Positions 8,856-16,878 of a DNA stretch of 64,000 nt are shown piece by piece. Position numbers and translations under genes: made by a program. This DNA comes from Undibacterium_A arcticum (GTDB taxonomy: Bacteria > Pseudomonadota > Gammaproteobacteria > Burkholderiales > Burkholderiaceae_D): the NCBI RefSeq assembly GCF_042660705.1, contig NZ_JBHSUQ010000001.1. One strand, given 5' to 3'. The first letter of the stretch is position 1. Every line of letters begins with the position of its first letter. The notes under the pieces are model-generated. The model ran no database searches. It was not told the origin of the DNA and saw only the letters and a list, made by a program, of their open reading frames with translations.

Positions 8856-10257
8856 CCATGTCCGGAACATTTAGCGTAAAGCCGATTGCAATCGGCGTGC
8901 TGGTCTTGTTCGTGGGTGGTTGCGCGACATTTTCAAAGGATGGCGGCTTCGACGACGTGTCAGCGATAACACAGGAACGTGTCGGCCAGCCAGTCGGTCG
9001 TGTGCGCGACGACAACGCCGGCGCAACCGAGGCGCGCATCAAAGAAATCCTGGCGCAACCCTTAACGCCCGATAGCGCGGTTCGGATCGCCTTGCTAAAC
9101 AACCAGGGTTTGCAAGCGATGTTCGCTGAACTGGATGTGGCTGAAGCGGATCTGGTGCAAGCCGGTTGGTTGCGCAATCCGGGCTTTTCGTTTTCGCGGG
9201 TGCACACTGGCGATAACTATGAAATCAACCGCAGCATCATGTTCGATTTGTAGGGTTACTGACGTTGCCCGTCAAAAGCAAAATCGAACGTCGCCGCTTT
9301 GAGCAAGCCAAATTGCAAACAGCGACGGAAGCAGTCCGCTTGGCGGCCGACACCAGGCGCGCCTATTTCAATGCGGTCGCCGCACAGCAGACTGTGGCAT
9401 TCATGGAGCAGGTCAATATCTCGGCAGAAGCCGGTTCTGAACTCGCGCAACGCATGGCGCGGATCGGCAACTTCAGCAATCTCGATTACGAACGACAACA
9501 GATGTTTTCTGCCGACGCGACGGCGCAATTGGCGCGCTCCTTGCACAATGCGACGGCAACCCGTGAACAGTTGACCCGTTTGTTGGGACTCTGGGGGCCA
9601 GGAACCGCGTTCAAACTGCCGGATCGATTGCCTGATTTGCCCAAGTCGGCCAAAGAAATAACCGACATCGAAGCGCAGGCGATGCAGCAGAGGTTGGATG
9701 TGCAAATGGCCAAGCGCAATACTGAAGCGACTGCCACTGCCTTGGGTTTGACGCAGGCCACCCGCTTCATCAATGTGCTGGACGCGGGTTATATCAACAA
9801 GAGTCAAACCAACACGCCGCGCGAAAATGGATATGAAGTCAGTCTTGAGATCCCCCTGTTCGATTGGGGCGGCGCTCGCACCAGGAAGGCGGAATCGCTG
9901 TACATGGCGGCAGTCAACCGCACCGCCGACACTGCCATTCGCGCCCGTTCGGAAGTGAGAGAAGCGTATTCCGCCTACAGAACCGCGTATGACATATCAA
10001 GGCACTATCGCGATGAAATTGTCCCGCTGCGCAAGAAGATTTCCGACGAAATCGGCTTGCGCTACAACGGCATGCTGACCGGGGTGTTTGAACTGCTCGC
10101 TGATGCGCGCGAGCAAGCGAATAGTGTGAATGCTGCGATTGAGGCCCAACGCGATTACTGGGTGGCCGATACAGCGCTGCAATTTGCGATCAATGGCGGC
10201 GGCACCACCGACATGCGCAACAATTCCATGGCGTCCGACGCCATGTCACCACGATAA
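8852..10257 (+). pseudogene. TolC/CusC-type outer-membrane factor, frameshifted
   Basis: The first part (8852-9253) has a lipoprotein signal (VLFVGGCATF) and the start of an outer-membrane efflux protein (LTPDSAVRIALLNNQGLQAMFAELDVAEADLVQAGWLRNPGFSF). It ends at a TAG after SIMFDL. The protein continues in another frame from 9265 (LPVKSKIERRRFEQAKLQ) through a full OEP helical barrel to 10257. Adding one G before TAG at 9251 gives DLVGLLTLPVKSKIE and restores about 468 residues, the normal family length. Such proteins form the outer-membrane channel of a metal or drug efflux pump, but no RND or membrane-fusion partner is in the window. A real mutation and a read error are both possible. Confidence 0.82.
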
Positions 10258-10271
10258 CGGAAGGAGTGAAC

Positions 10272-11546
10272 ATGGTTTCTCGCAGAGGATTTTTGTCCAG
10301 TACGGCAACAGTGCTTGGTGCCGGACTGGTCTCCCGCGCCGGTGCGGCATCGATTCCGGAAGCAATGATCATCACTGACGCCAAGACGATGCCACCGCCA
10401 TTGCCGCCGAATGGTCGCCCATTTAATCCGGTCGTCACATTGAACGGCTGGAGCGCGCCCTGGCGAATGAAGGATGGCTGGAAAGAGTTCCATATTGTTG
10501 CGGAGCCGGTGATCCGTGAAATGGCGCCCGGTATGAAAGCGACTTTATGGGGCTATAACGGCAGCAGCCCCGGTCCGACGATCGAAGTGGTCGAAGGCGA
10601 CAAGGTACGTTTGTTTGTAACCAACAAACTGCCGGAAGCCACCACCATTCATTGGCATGGTCAGCGTCTGCCTAACGGCATGGACGGGGTTGCCGGTTTG
10701 GTGCAGACACGGATACCGATTGGCAAGACTTATGTCTATGAATTTGAAGCCAAGCGTCCCGGCACCTTCATGTACCACCCGCATGCCGACGAAATGACGC
10801 AGATGGCCATGGGCATGATGGGCTTTTGGGTGACCCATCCGAATCCGGAGCAACACCGGGTCGACCGCGATTTCGTTTTTTTGCTGAACGGCTACGATAT
10901 CGAGCCGGGTGCGTCCACCCCAAAAACCAGCACCATGCTGGATTTCAATTTATGGAGCTGGAACAGCCGTGTCTTCCCTGGTATCGATCCGCTGGTGTGT
11001 CGCCAAGGCGATCGGGTACGGATACGCATCGGCAACCTGTCCATGACGAGTCATCCGATCCATTTGCACGGCCATGAATTTGAAGTGACCGGCACCGACG
11101 GCGGCTGGGTACCGAAGTCGGCGCGCTGGCCGGAAGTCACGACCGACGTCGGGGTGGGGCAGATGCGGGCAATCGAATTCGACGCGACCGATTTAGGTGA
11201 CTGGGCCTTCCACTGTCACAAGGCCCATCACACGATGAACGCGATGGGACATGACGTGCCCAACATGATTGGGGTCGACCATCGAAAGGTGGCCAATAAG
11301 ATCATCAAGATCATCCCGGACTATATGGTCATGGGCGAACGGGGCGGCAGCGACATGAGTGAGATGGAAATGCCGATTCCGGACAATACGCTGCCGATGA
11401 TGACCGGCACCGGGCCGTTCGGCCCGGTCGAGATGGGCGGCATGTTTACCACCGTCAAGATCCGGGCCGGGCTGACGCGCAATGATTACAAGGACCCCGG
11501 CTGGTACCAGCACCCCAAAGGCACGGTCGCGTACGAATTGAAATGA
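10272..11546 (+). CDS. multicopper oxidase, Tat-exported
   Basis: A 424-residue periplasmic multicopper oxidase. The N-terminus SRRGFLSS is a twin-arginine signal. The copper ligands are in place: HWHG (about residue 127), HPHADE (169), HPIHLHGHEF (261) and HCHKAHH (314). The order and spacing are those of a two- or three-cupredoxin oxidase. Such enzymes oxidise Cu(I) or phenolics and protect the periplasm from copper. The tail is Met-rich (MSEMEMPIPDNTLPMM), another copper-handling trait. AAGGAG at 10261-10266 sets ATG 10272 as the start rather than the GTG six bases earlier. It follows the outer-membrane factor by 14 bases in one operon. Confidence 0.88.
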   Translation: MVSRRGFLSSTATVLGAGLVSRAGAASIPEAMIITDAKTMPPPLPPNGRPFNPVVTLNGWSAPWRMKDGWKEFHIVAEPVIREMAPGMKATLWGYNGSSPGPTIEVVEGDKVRLFVTNKLPEATTIHWHGQRLPNGMDGVAGLVQTRIPIGKTYVYEFEAKRPGTFMYHPHADEMTQMAMGMMGFWVTHPNPEQHRVDRDFVFLLNGYDIEPGASTPKTSTMLDFNLWSWNSRVFPGIDPLVCRQGDRVRIRIGNLSMTSHPIHLHGHEFEVTGTDGGWVPKSARWPEVTTDVGVGQMRAIEFDATDLGDWAFHCHKAHHTMNAMGHDVPNMIGVDHRKVANKIIKIIPDYMVMGERGGSDMSEMEMPIPDNTLPMMTGTGPFGPVEMGGMFTTVKIRAGLTRNDYKDPGWYQHPKGTVAYELK

Positions 11547-11619
11547 CGCGTGCAAACCGTTGCGATTCCCGCAATACCTTTATTCAACTAGTTTTAACTC
11601 TCTCGAAAGGAGAACAAGC

Positions 11620-12132
11620 ATGAAATCCCGCATCCTCGCTTCCACACTGATCCTGGCGCTGTCCTCATCCATGGCATGGTCCCATGGCGATGAAAGCCAT
11701 GAAAAGAAAACCTTCGATCCGGCCACGGTCGAACAAATGGACTTCGGCAAAGCCGGCGACCCGAAAAAGATCAGCCGCACCATCAAATTTGAAATGACCG
11801 ACCAGATGCGTTTTACGCCGGACCGCATCGCGGTCAAACAGGGTGAGACCGTCAAGTTCGTCGTGATTAATAATGGCAAGATCATGCATGAAATGGTGAT
11901 CGGCAGCATGAAGGAACTTCAGGAACATTCAGAGCTGATGAAGAAATTTCCTGAGATGGAGCACAGCGCGCCACATATGGCACACGTCAAGCCAGGCAAC
12001 ACCGGGGAAATCGTCTGGACCTTCAATAAACCCGGCGAGTTCAATTTTGCGTGCTTGATGGCGGGCCATATGGAGGCCGGCATGCTGGGCACGATTACGG
12101 TCGCCGCAAAGAAACGCAAAACTGCCGGCTAG
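11620..12132 (+). CDS. periplasmic cupredoxin (CopI-like blue copper protein)
   Basis: A 170-residue exported protein: signal peptide to about residue 21 (SSSMAWSHG), then a plastocyanin-like cupredoxin fold. Likely type-1 copper ligands are His in KIMHEMV and the Cys, His and Met in FACLMAGHMEAGM. The HGDESHEKK start of the mature chain and the MEHSAPHMAH segment supply extra metal-binding residues. Proteins of this kind are found in copper tolerance operons beside CopA-type oxidases and may carry electrons or copper. An excellent AAAGGAGA site precedes ATG 11620. It lies about 70 bases after the multicopper oxidase, same strand. Confidence 0.85.
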   Translation: MKSRILASTLILALSSSMAWSHGDESHEKKTFDPATVEQMDFGKAGDPKKISRTIKFEMTDQMRFTPDRIAVKQGETVKFVVINNGKIMHEMVIGSMKELQEHSELMKKFPEMEHSAPHMAHVKPGNTGEIVWTFNKPGEFNFACLMAGHMEAGMLGTITVAAKKRKTAG

Positions 12133-12231
12133 TTCGAACAGATACGCGGTCTCACCCTAGCTCGACTCCCTTCCATCCGGGCTGCCTTCCAGCGTCCGGG
12201 TCAGCCTCACCACAATTTACAGGACACGATC

Positions 12232-12585
12232 ATGAAATCAATTTCCAAGTTTGCAACAATCAGCAGTGTCGCGCTCGCCCTCGGCTACGCCGTCGCGCCG
12301 ATCGCTTCTGCCACTGATGCTTCCGCATCCGGTCAGGCGCAGGTGGCGGATGCCAAGGCCACCATGACGGATGGGGAAATCAAGAAAATCGACAAGGACG
12401 CCGGCAAGCTGACCATCAAACACGGCCCGATCAGCAATCTCGACATGCCCGGCATGACCATGGTGTTTCGGGTAGGTGACAACGCGATGCTCGACCGGGT
12501 CAAGATCGGCGACCATATTCAGTTTGTCGTCGAAAAGCTCAATGGCGCGCTGACGGTGACGCGACTGGAGCCAGCCCAGCAATAA
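12232..12585 (+). CDS. CusF-like periplasmic copper-binding protein
   Basis: A 117-residue protein with a signal peptide (to about residue 27) and a small OB-fold CusF/CopK-type domain (DGEIKKIDKDAGKLTIKHGPISNLDMPGMTMVFRV). The CusF copper site normally has one His, one Trp and two Met. Here the His (KHGPI) and the MTM pair are present, but the Trp position is Met (NLDMPGMTM), so the metal would not be capped by the usual cation-pi contact. It presumably shuttles Cu(I) or Ag(I) in the periplasm. It is the last gene of the copper cluster, 100 bases after the cupredoxin. Confidence 0.85.
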   Translation: MKSISKFATISSVALALGYAVAPIASATDASASGQAQVADAKATMTDGEIKKIDKDAGKLTIKHGPISNLDMPGMTMVFRVGDNAMLDRVKIGDHIQFVVEKLNGALTVTRLEPAQQ

Positions 12586-12997
12586 AGACATGTTAATTTT
12601 CATATACTCCGCTGCACAGCCATGTGCATGCGCTTATCAATAAATATTAGTTTTAATATACTGGCAATAATGATGGCTGATCACAATCGACATTGTGGCA
12701 GCCACAACCCCGATCGCGTGTCGCGACCGGGGTTGCCGCCAGTGCCCGCCGCTGTGTTGGCATTGCACGGTACGGCCCATCTAACCATGCCATCATTTTT
12801 ACTTATACCCCTATCCCGATAAGGTATTTGCGGCGCCCGCCGTCTGCGCCTACACTCCCGCCCATAGCGCATTCCAGCAACCGGAATTGCTGCTCAGTTG
12901 AATCCCGGGCCACCGCCCGAAGCCGCAGCTCGCAAGCCCCCGCCTTACCCGGCGTCCAATGCCAGCTGCCATCTGAAATATCATTTTGGAGCACACC
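12586..12997. other. intergenic region with a hairpin
   Basis: About 410 bases between the copper cluster and the indolepyruvate oxidoreductase. CAACCCCGATCGCG (12705-12718) pairs with CGCGACCGGGGTTG (12722-12735) with one mismatch, a strong hairpin without a T run. It may end or attenuate copper-cluster transcription. The left part (12590-12690) is AT-rich and promoter-like. No gene was recognised. Confidence 0.4.
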
Positions 12998-15900
12998 ATG
13001 TCCAACCCAACGCCGGCGCAATTCGTCGCGTCCTCACCTAGCGCACAGTCTGCTGCACAGACGCCGAACGATCGCCTGACCACGGTCAGCCTCGACGATA
13101 AATACACTGCCACCTCCGGCACCATCTTCCTGTCCGGCATCCAGGCGCTGGTGCGTTTGCCCTTGATGCAGCGCGAGCGCGACCTGGCTGCCGGCTTGAA
13201 TACGGCCGGCTTCATTTCCGGTTATCGTGGCTCGCCGCTGGGCGGACTCGACGAAACCCTGTGGAAGGCGCAAAAACACCTGGCCGCCCATCACGTGCAG
13301 TTCGTGCCCGGCGTCAACGAGGATCTGGCCGCGACCGCGGTGTGGGGCTCGCAGCAGGTCGATCTGATCGGCGAAGCCAAATACGACGGCGTGTTCGGCA
13401 TGTGGTACGGCAAGGGCCCGGGCGTCGATCGCTGCGGCGATGTGTTCAAGCACATGAATCACGCCGGCACCTCGGCCAAGGGCGGCGTGCTGCTGATCGC
13501 CGGCGACGACCACGGTGCGTATTCATCGACCCTGCCGCACCAGTCCGACCATATTTTTTCGGCCTGCATGATCCCGATGCTGTATCCGTGCAACGTGCAG
13601 GAATACATCGACCTCGGCCTGCACGCGTGGGCCATGTCGCGCTTCTCCGGCTGTGCGGTCGGCTTCAAGGCACTGGCCGATACGGTCGAATCGAGCGCCT
13701 CGATCGATGCCGATCCGCACCGTCTGCAGATCAAGATCCCCGACGACTTCGTGATGCCGGAAGGCGGCCTGAATGCGCGGCTGTCGACCGACCCGCTCGG
13801 CCTGCAGGCGCGCAAACAGGAAGCGCTGATGCAGGATTACAAGATCTACGCGGCGCTGGCCTATGCACGCGCCAACCGGCTCAACCACACCACCATCGAC
13901 AGCGACCACGCCAAGCTCGGCATCGTCGCGTCCGGCAAGTCGTATCTGGACGTGCTGGAAGCGCTGGACGAACTCGGCATCGACGAGCAGATGGCGGCCG
14001 ACATCGGCATCCGCCTGTTCAAGGTGGCAATGCCGTGGCCGCTGGAACCGGATGGCGTGCGCGAATTTGCGCAGGGACTGGACGAGATCCTGGTGGTCGA
14101 AGAGAAGCGCCAGATGGTCGAATACCAGCTCAAGGAGCAGCTGTACAACTGGCGCGACGACGTGCGCCCGCGCGTGATCGGCAAGTTCGACGAAAAGGGC
14201 GAATGGGTCGCGCCGCGCGGTGAATGGCTGCTGACCTCGAAGGCCGACTTCTCGGTGGCGCAGATCGCGCGCGTGATCGCCGGTCGCATCGCACGCTTAG
14301 TTACCAACACCTACACCAGCGACCTGATCAAGGCGCGCCTGGCCTTCCTCGAAGCCAAGGATGCGGTGCTGAAGAAGGCGGTCGACACGCCGTTCCGCCC
14401 GGCCTATTACTGCTCCGGCTGCCCGCACAACAGCTCGACCAAGGTACCGGCAGGCAGCTTCGCGCTGGCCGGCATCGGCTGCCATGTGATGGCGACCGCG
14501 ATTTATCCTGAATACAACAAGCTTACCACCCACATGGGCGGCGAAGGTGCGCCGTGGATCGGCCAGGCTGCGTTCTCCAAGGTGCCGCACGTGTTCCAGA
14601 ACCTGGGCGACGGCACCTATTTCCACTCCGGCTACCTGGCGATCCGCGCCACCGTCGCGGCCAAGGTCAACCTGACCTACAAGATCCTGTACAACGACGC
14701 GGTCGCGATGACCGGCGGCCAGCCGGTCGACGGCATCACCTCGGTGCCGATGATCGCGCAGCAGATGGCGGCCGAAGGCATCACCCGCATCGCGCTGGTG
14801 ACCGAAGACCTGGCGCGCTACGCCGATCGTTCCAACCTACCAGCCGCCGTCACGCTGCACGACCGCAAGGACATGGACGCGGTGCAACGCGAGTTGCGTG
14901 AGGTAAGCGGCGTGTCGGTGCTGATCTACGACCAGACCTGCGCCGCCGAGAAGCGCCGCCGCCGCAAGAAAGGCGAATTCCCCGACCCCGCCAAGCGGCT
15001 CGTCATCAACGAGGCGGTGTGCGAAGGTTGCGGCGACTGCGGCGTGCAGTCGAACTGCACCTCGATCATGCCGCTCGAGACCGAATTCGGCCGCAAGCGC
15101 ACCATCGACCAGTCCTCGTGCAACAAGGATTATTCCTGCATCAAGGGCTTCTGCCCGAGCTTCGTGACGGTCGAAGGCGGCGCGCTGAAGAAATCGAAGA
15201 CCGGCGTCGGCCAGAAGAATCAAGCCGATGATTTTGGCCCGATTCCGGATCCGGTGCTGCCGGCCTGCACTGCGCCGTTCAACATCCTGATCAACGGCAT
15301 CGGCGGCACCGGCGTGATCACCGTCGGCGTGCTGATGGGCATGGCCGCCCACCTCGAAGGCAAGGGCGCATCGGTGCTCGACATGACCGGCATGTCGCAG
15401 AAAAATGGCTCGGTCACCTCGCACGTGCGCATCGCGCAGACGCCGCAAGCGATCCGCGCGGCCCGCATCGCCACCGGCGAAGCGGACCTGATCCTCGGCT
15501 GCGACATGCTGACCGCCGGCGCGCAGGATGCGATCTCGAAGATGCGTCCGGGCCGCACCACGGCGGTCATCAACCTGCACCAGCAGCCAACCGGCACGTT
15601 TGCGAAGAATGCGGACTGGCAATATCCGGAACAAGAAGTCAAGGCGCTGATCAATGAATCGGTCAACCACCACGCCGACTTCATCGACGCCACCAGGCTG
15701 GCGACCGCGCTGATGGGCGATTCGATAGCGGCCAATCTGTTCATGCTCGGTTATGCGTTCCAGAAAGGCCGCATCCCGCTGTCGGAACCAGCGCTGCTGC
15801 GCGCGATCGAGTTGAACGGCGTCGGCATCGAATCGAACAAGAAGAGCTTCCTATGGGGCCGCCGCGCCGCGGTCGACCTGAAGCGGGTCGAGGCGATCGC

Positions 15901-16591
15901 GCTGCCGGCCAAGGCCATCGTGTTACAGATGCCGAAGAGCCTCGACAAACTGATCGAAACCCGGGTCGCCTTCCTGACCGACTACCAGAATGCGGCCTAT
16001 GCCGAGCGCTATCTGGACTTGGTGCAGCAGGTCCGCAGCGCCGAGGAAGCACTGGGCCAAGGCAACAAGCTCAGCCTGGCGGTCGCGAAATACTATTTCA
16101 AGCTGATGGCCTACAAGGACGAATACGAAGTCGCGCGGCTGTATACCGACGGCCGCTTCATCGAACAGCTGAAGAGCCAGTTCGAAGGCGATTTCTCGCT
16201 GAAATTCAACCTGGCGCCGCCACTGTTCTCGAAGAAGGACGTGCACGGCCATCTGGTCAAGGCGCAGTACGGTTCGTGGATGTGGCAGGCGTTCAAGCTG
16301 CTGGCGAAGTGCAAGCAGCTGCGCGGCGGCGCGTTCGACGTGTTCGGCAAGACCGCCGAGCGCAAGATGGAACGCCAGTTGATTGTCGACTATCGCGGCA
16401 TGATCGAGTCGCTGCTCGGTCAGTTGCATGCCGACAATCTCGCGATCGCGGTCGAGCTGGCCAGTCTGCCGGAACAAATTCGTGGCTACGGCCATGTGAA
16501 GGAACAGGCAGTAGCGGAGTTCCGGGTCCAGAAAGAAGGATTGCTGCGCGAGTTATCCAGCGGCAAGAAAGCCAGGCTGCACGCGGTCTAG
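12998..16591 (+). CDS. fused indolepyruvate ferredoxin oxidoreductase (IorAB-type)
   Basis: A cytoplasmic 1,197-residue enzyme that oxidatively decarboxylates aryl-pyruvates (from aromatic amino-acid transamination) to aryl-acetyl-CoA, passing electrons to ferredoxin. Visible parts in order: an N-terminal pyrimidine-binding 2-oxoacid oxidoreductase domain (GYRGSPLGGLDE), a TPP-binding domain (NLGDGTYFHSG...LTYKILYNDAVAMTGGQ), a Cys cluster (CEGCGDCGVQSNC and CNKDYSCIKGFC), and a gamma-type domain (INGIGGTGVITVGVLMG, MTGMSQKNGSVTSHVRI). The length fits the proteobacterial alpha-beta fusion. GGAG sits seven bases before ATG 12998; an in-frame TTG at 12986 is less likely. The neighbour icmF also acts in amino-acid-derived acyl-CoA metabolism. 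Confidence 0.9.
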   Translation: MSNPTPAQFVASSPSAQSAAQTPNDRLTTVSLDDKYTATSGTIFLSGIQALVRLPLMQRERDLAAGLNTAGFISGYRGSPLGGLDETLWKAQKHLAAHHVQFVPGVNEDLAATAVWGSQQVDLIGEAKYDGVFGMWYGKGPGVDRCGDVFKHMNHAGTSAKGGVLLIAGDDHGAYSSTLPHQSDHIFSACMIPMLYPCNVQEYIDLGLHAWAMSRFSGCAVGFKALADTVESSASIDADPHRLQIKIPDDFVMPEGGLNARLSTDPLGLQARKQEALMQDYKIYAALAYARANRLNHTTIDSDHAKLGIVASGKSYLDVLEALDELGIDEQMAADIGIRLFKVAMPWPLEPDGVREFAQGLDEILVVEEKRQMVEYQLKEQLYNWRDDVRPRVIGKFDEKGEWVAPRGEWLLTSKADFSVAQIARVIAGRIARLVTNTYTSDLIKARLAFLEAKDAVLKKAVDTPFRPAYYCSGCPHNSSTKVPAGSFALAGIGCHVMATAIYPEYNKLTTHMGGEGAPWIGQAAFSKVPHVFQNLGDGTYFHSGYLAIRATVAAKVNLTYKILYNDAVAMTGGQPVDGITSVPMIAQQMAAEGITRIALVTEDLARYADRSNLPAAVTLHDRKDMDAVQRELREVSGVSVLIYDQTCAAEKRRRRKKGEFPDPAKRLVINEAVCEGCGDCGVQSNCTSIMPLETEFGRKRTIDQSSCNKDYSCIKGFCPSFVTVEGGALKKSKTGVGQKNQADDFGPIPDPVLPACTAPFNILINGIGGTGVITVGVLMGMAAHLEGKGASVLDMTGMSQKNGSVTSHVRIAQTPQAIRAARIATGEADLILGCDMLTAGAQDAISKMRPGRTTAVINLHQQPTGTFAKNADWQYPEQEVKALINESVNHHADFIDATRLATALMGDSIAANLFMLGYAFQKGRIPLSEPALLRAIELNGVGIESNKKSFLWGRRAAVDLKRVEAIALPAKAIVLQMPKSLDKLIETRVAFLTDYQNAAYAERYLDLVQQVRSAEEALGQGNKLSLAVAKYYFKLMAYKDEYEVARLYTDGRFIEQLKSQFEGDFSLKFNLAPPLFSKKDVHGHLVKAQYGSWMWQAFKLLAKCKQLRGGAFDVFGKTAERKMERQLIVDYRGMIESLLGQLHADNLAIAVELASLPEQIRGYGHVKEQAVAEFRVQKEGLLRELSSGKKARLHAV

Positions 16592-16598
16592 TCCCTCC

Positions 16599-16636
16599 CT
16601 GGCGCCCGTCTCCCACTTGAGGGAGACGGGCGCCAG
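16599..16636 (+). terminator. strong hairpin after the indolepyruvate oxidoreductase
   Basis: CTGGCGCCCGTCTCCC (16599-16614) and its exact complement (16621-16636) form a perfect 16-bp stem with a six-base loop, eight bases past the stop codon. There is no T run, so it may act as a 3' stabiliser or a rho-dependent end rather than a classical terminator. Confidence 0.5.
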
Positions 16637-16639
16637 CAA

Positions 16640-16695
16640 GTAGGATGGGTGCAACCCATCTTGTGAACGTGGGTGATGGGTTGCACCCATCCTAC
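16640..16695. repeat. REP-type palindromic element, copy 1
   Basis: The 21-base arm starting GTAGGATGGGTGCAACCC (16640-16660) is followed by its exact complement at 16675-16695 across a short spacer. Related copies lie at 20400-20460 and 46499-46560. Confidence 0.85.
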
Positions 16696-16796
16696 CGCGC
16701 TGTAAGCATGTCCTGAACTTATCGGAGGGGACGGGGCGAGAAGCCTCAGCCAGCAACGATCTTGATGTAATCGCCGCAATCCCACTTGGCCTTTAC

Positions 16797-16812
16797 TTGA
16801 CGTATACGTCAA
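16797..16812. promoter_or_regulatory. perfect 16-bp palindrome TTGACGTATACGTCAA, likely operator of icmF
   Basis: TTGACGTATACGTCAA is fully self-complementary and lies 66 bases before the icmF start. It resembles the TTTACGTAAACGTAAA-type boxes described for LiuR, the MerR-family regulator of branched-chain acyl-CoA catabolism. That resemblance fits the gene it precedes but is from memory and unverified. Confidence 0.55.
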
Positions 16813-16878
16813 CCTAGGCTACCGTAAGCCATTCCCGCCCCACGATTTCCGGGCACCCTGCCCGTTCAAGGACGCACC

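Noticed and set aside
14837..15673. Long antisense frames over the indolepyruvate oxidoreductase and other GC-rich genes
   Set aside because: They are codon-shadow frames opposite strongly conserved genes, with Arg/Ala/His-rich nonsense composition.
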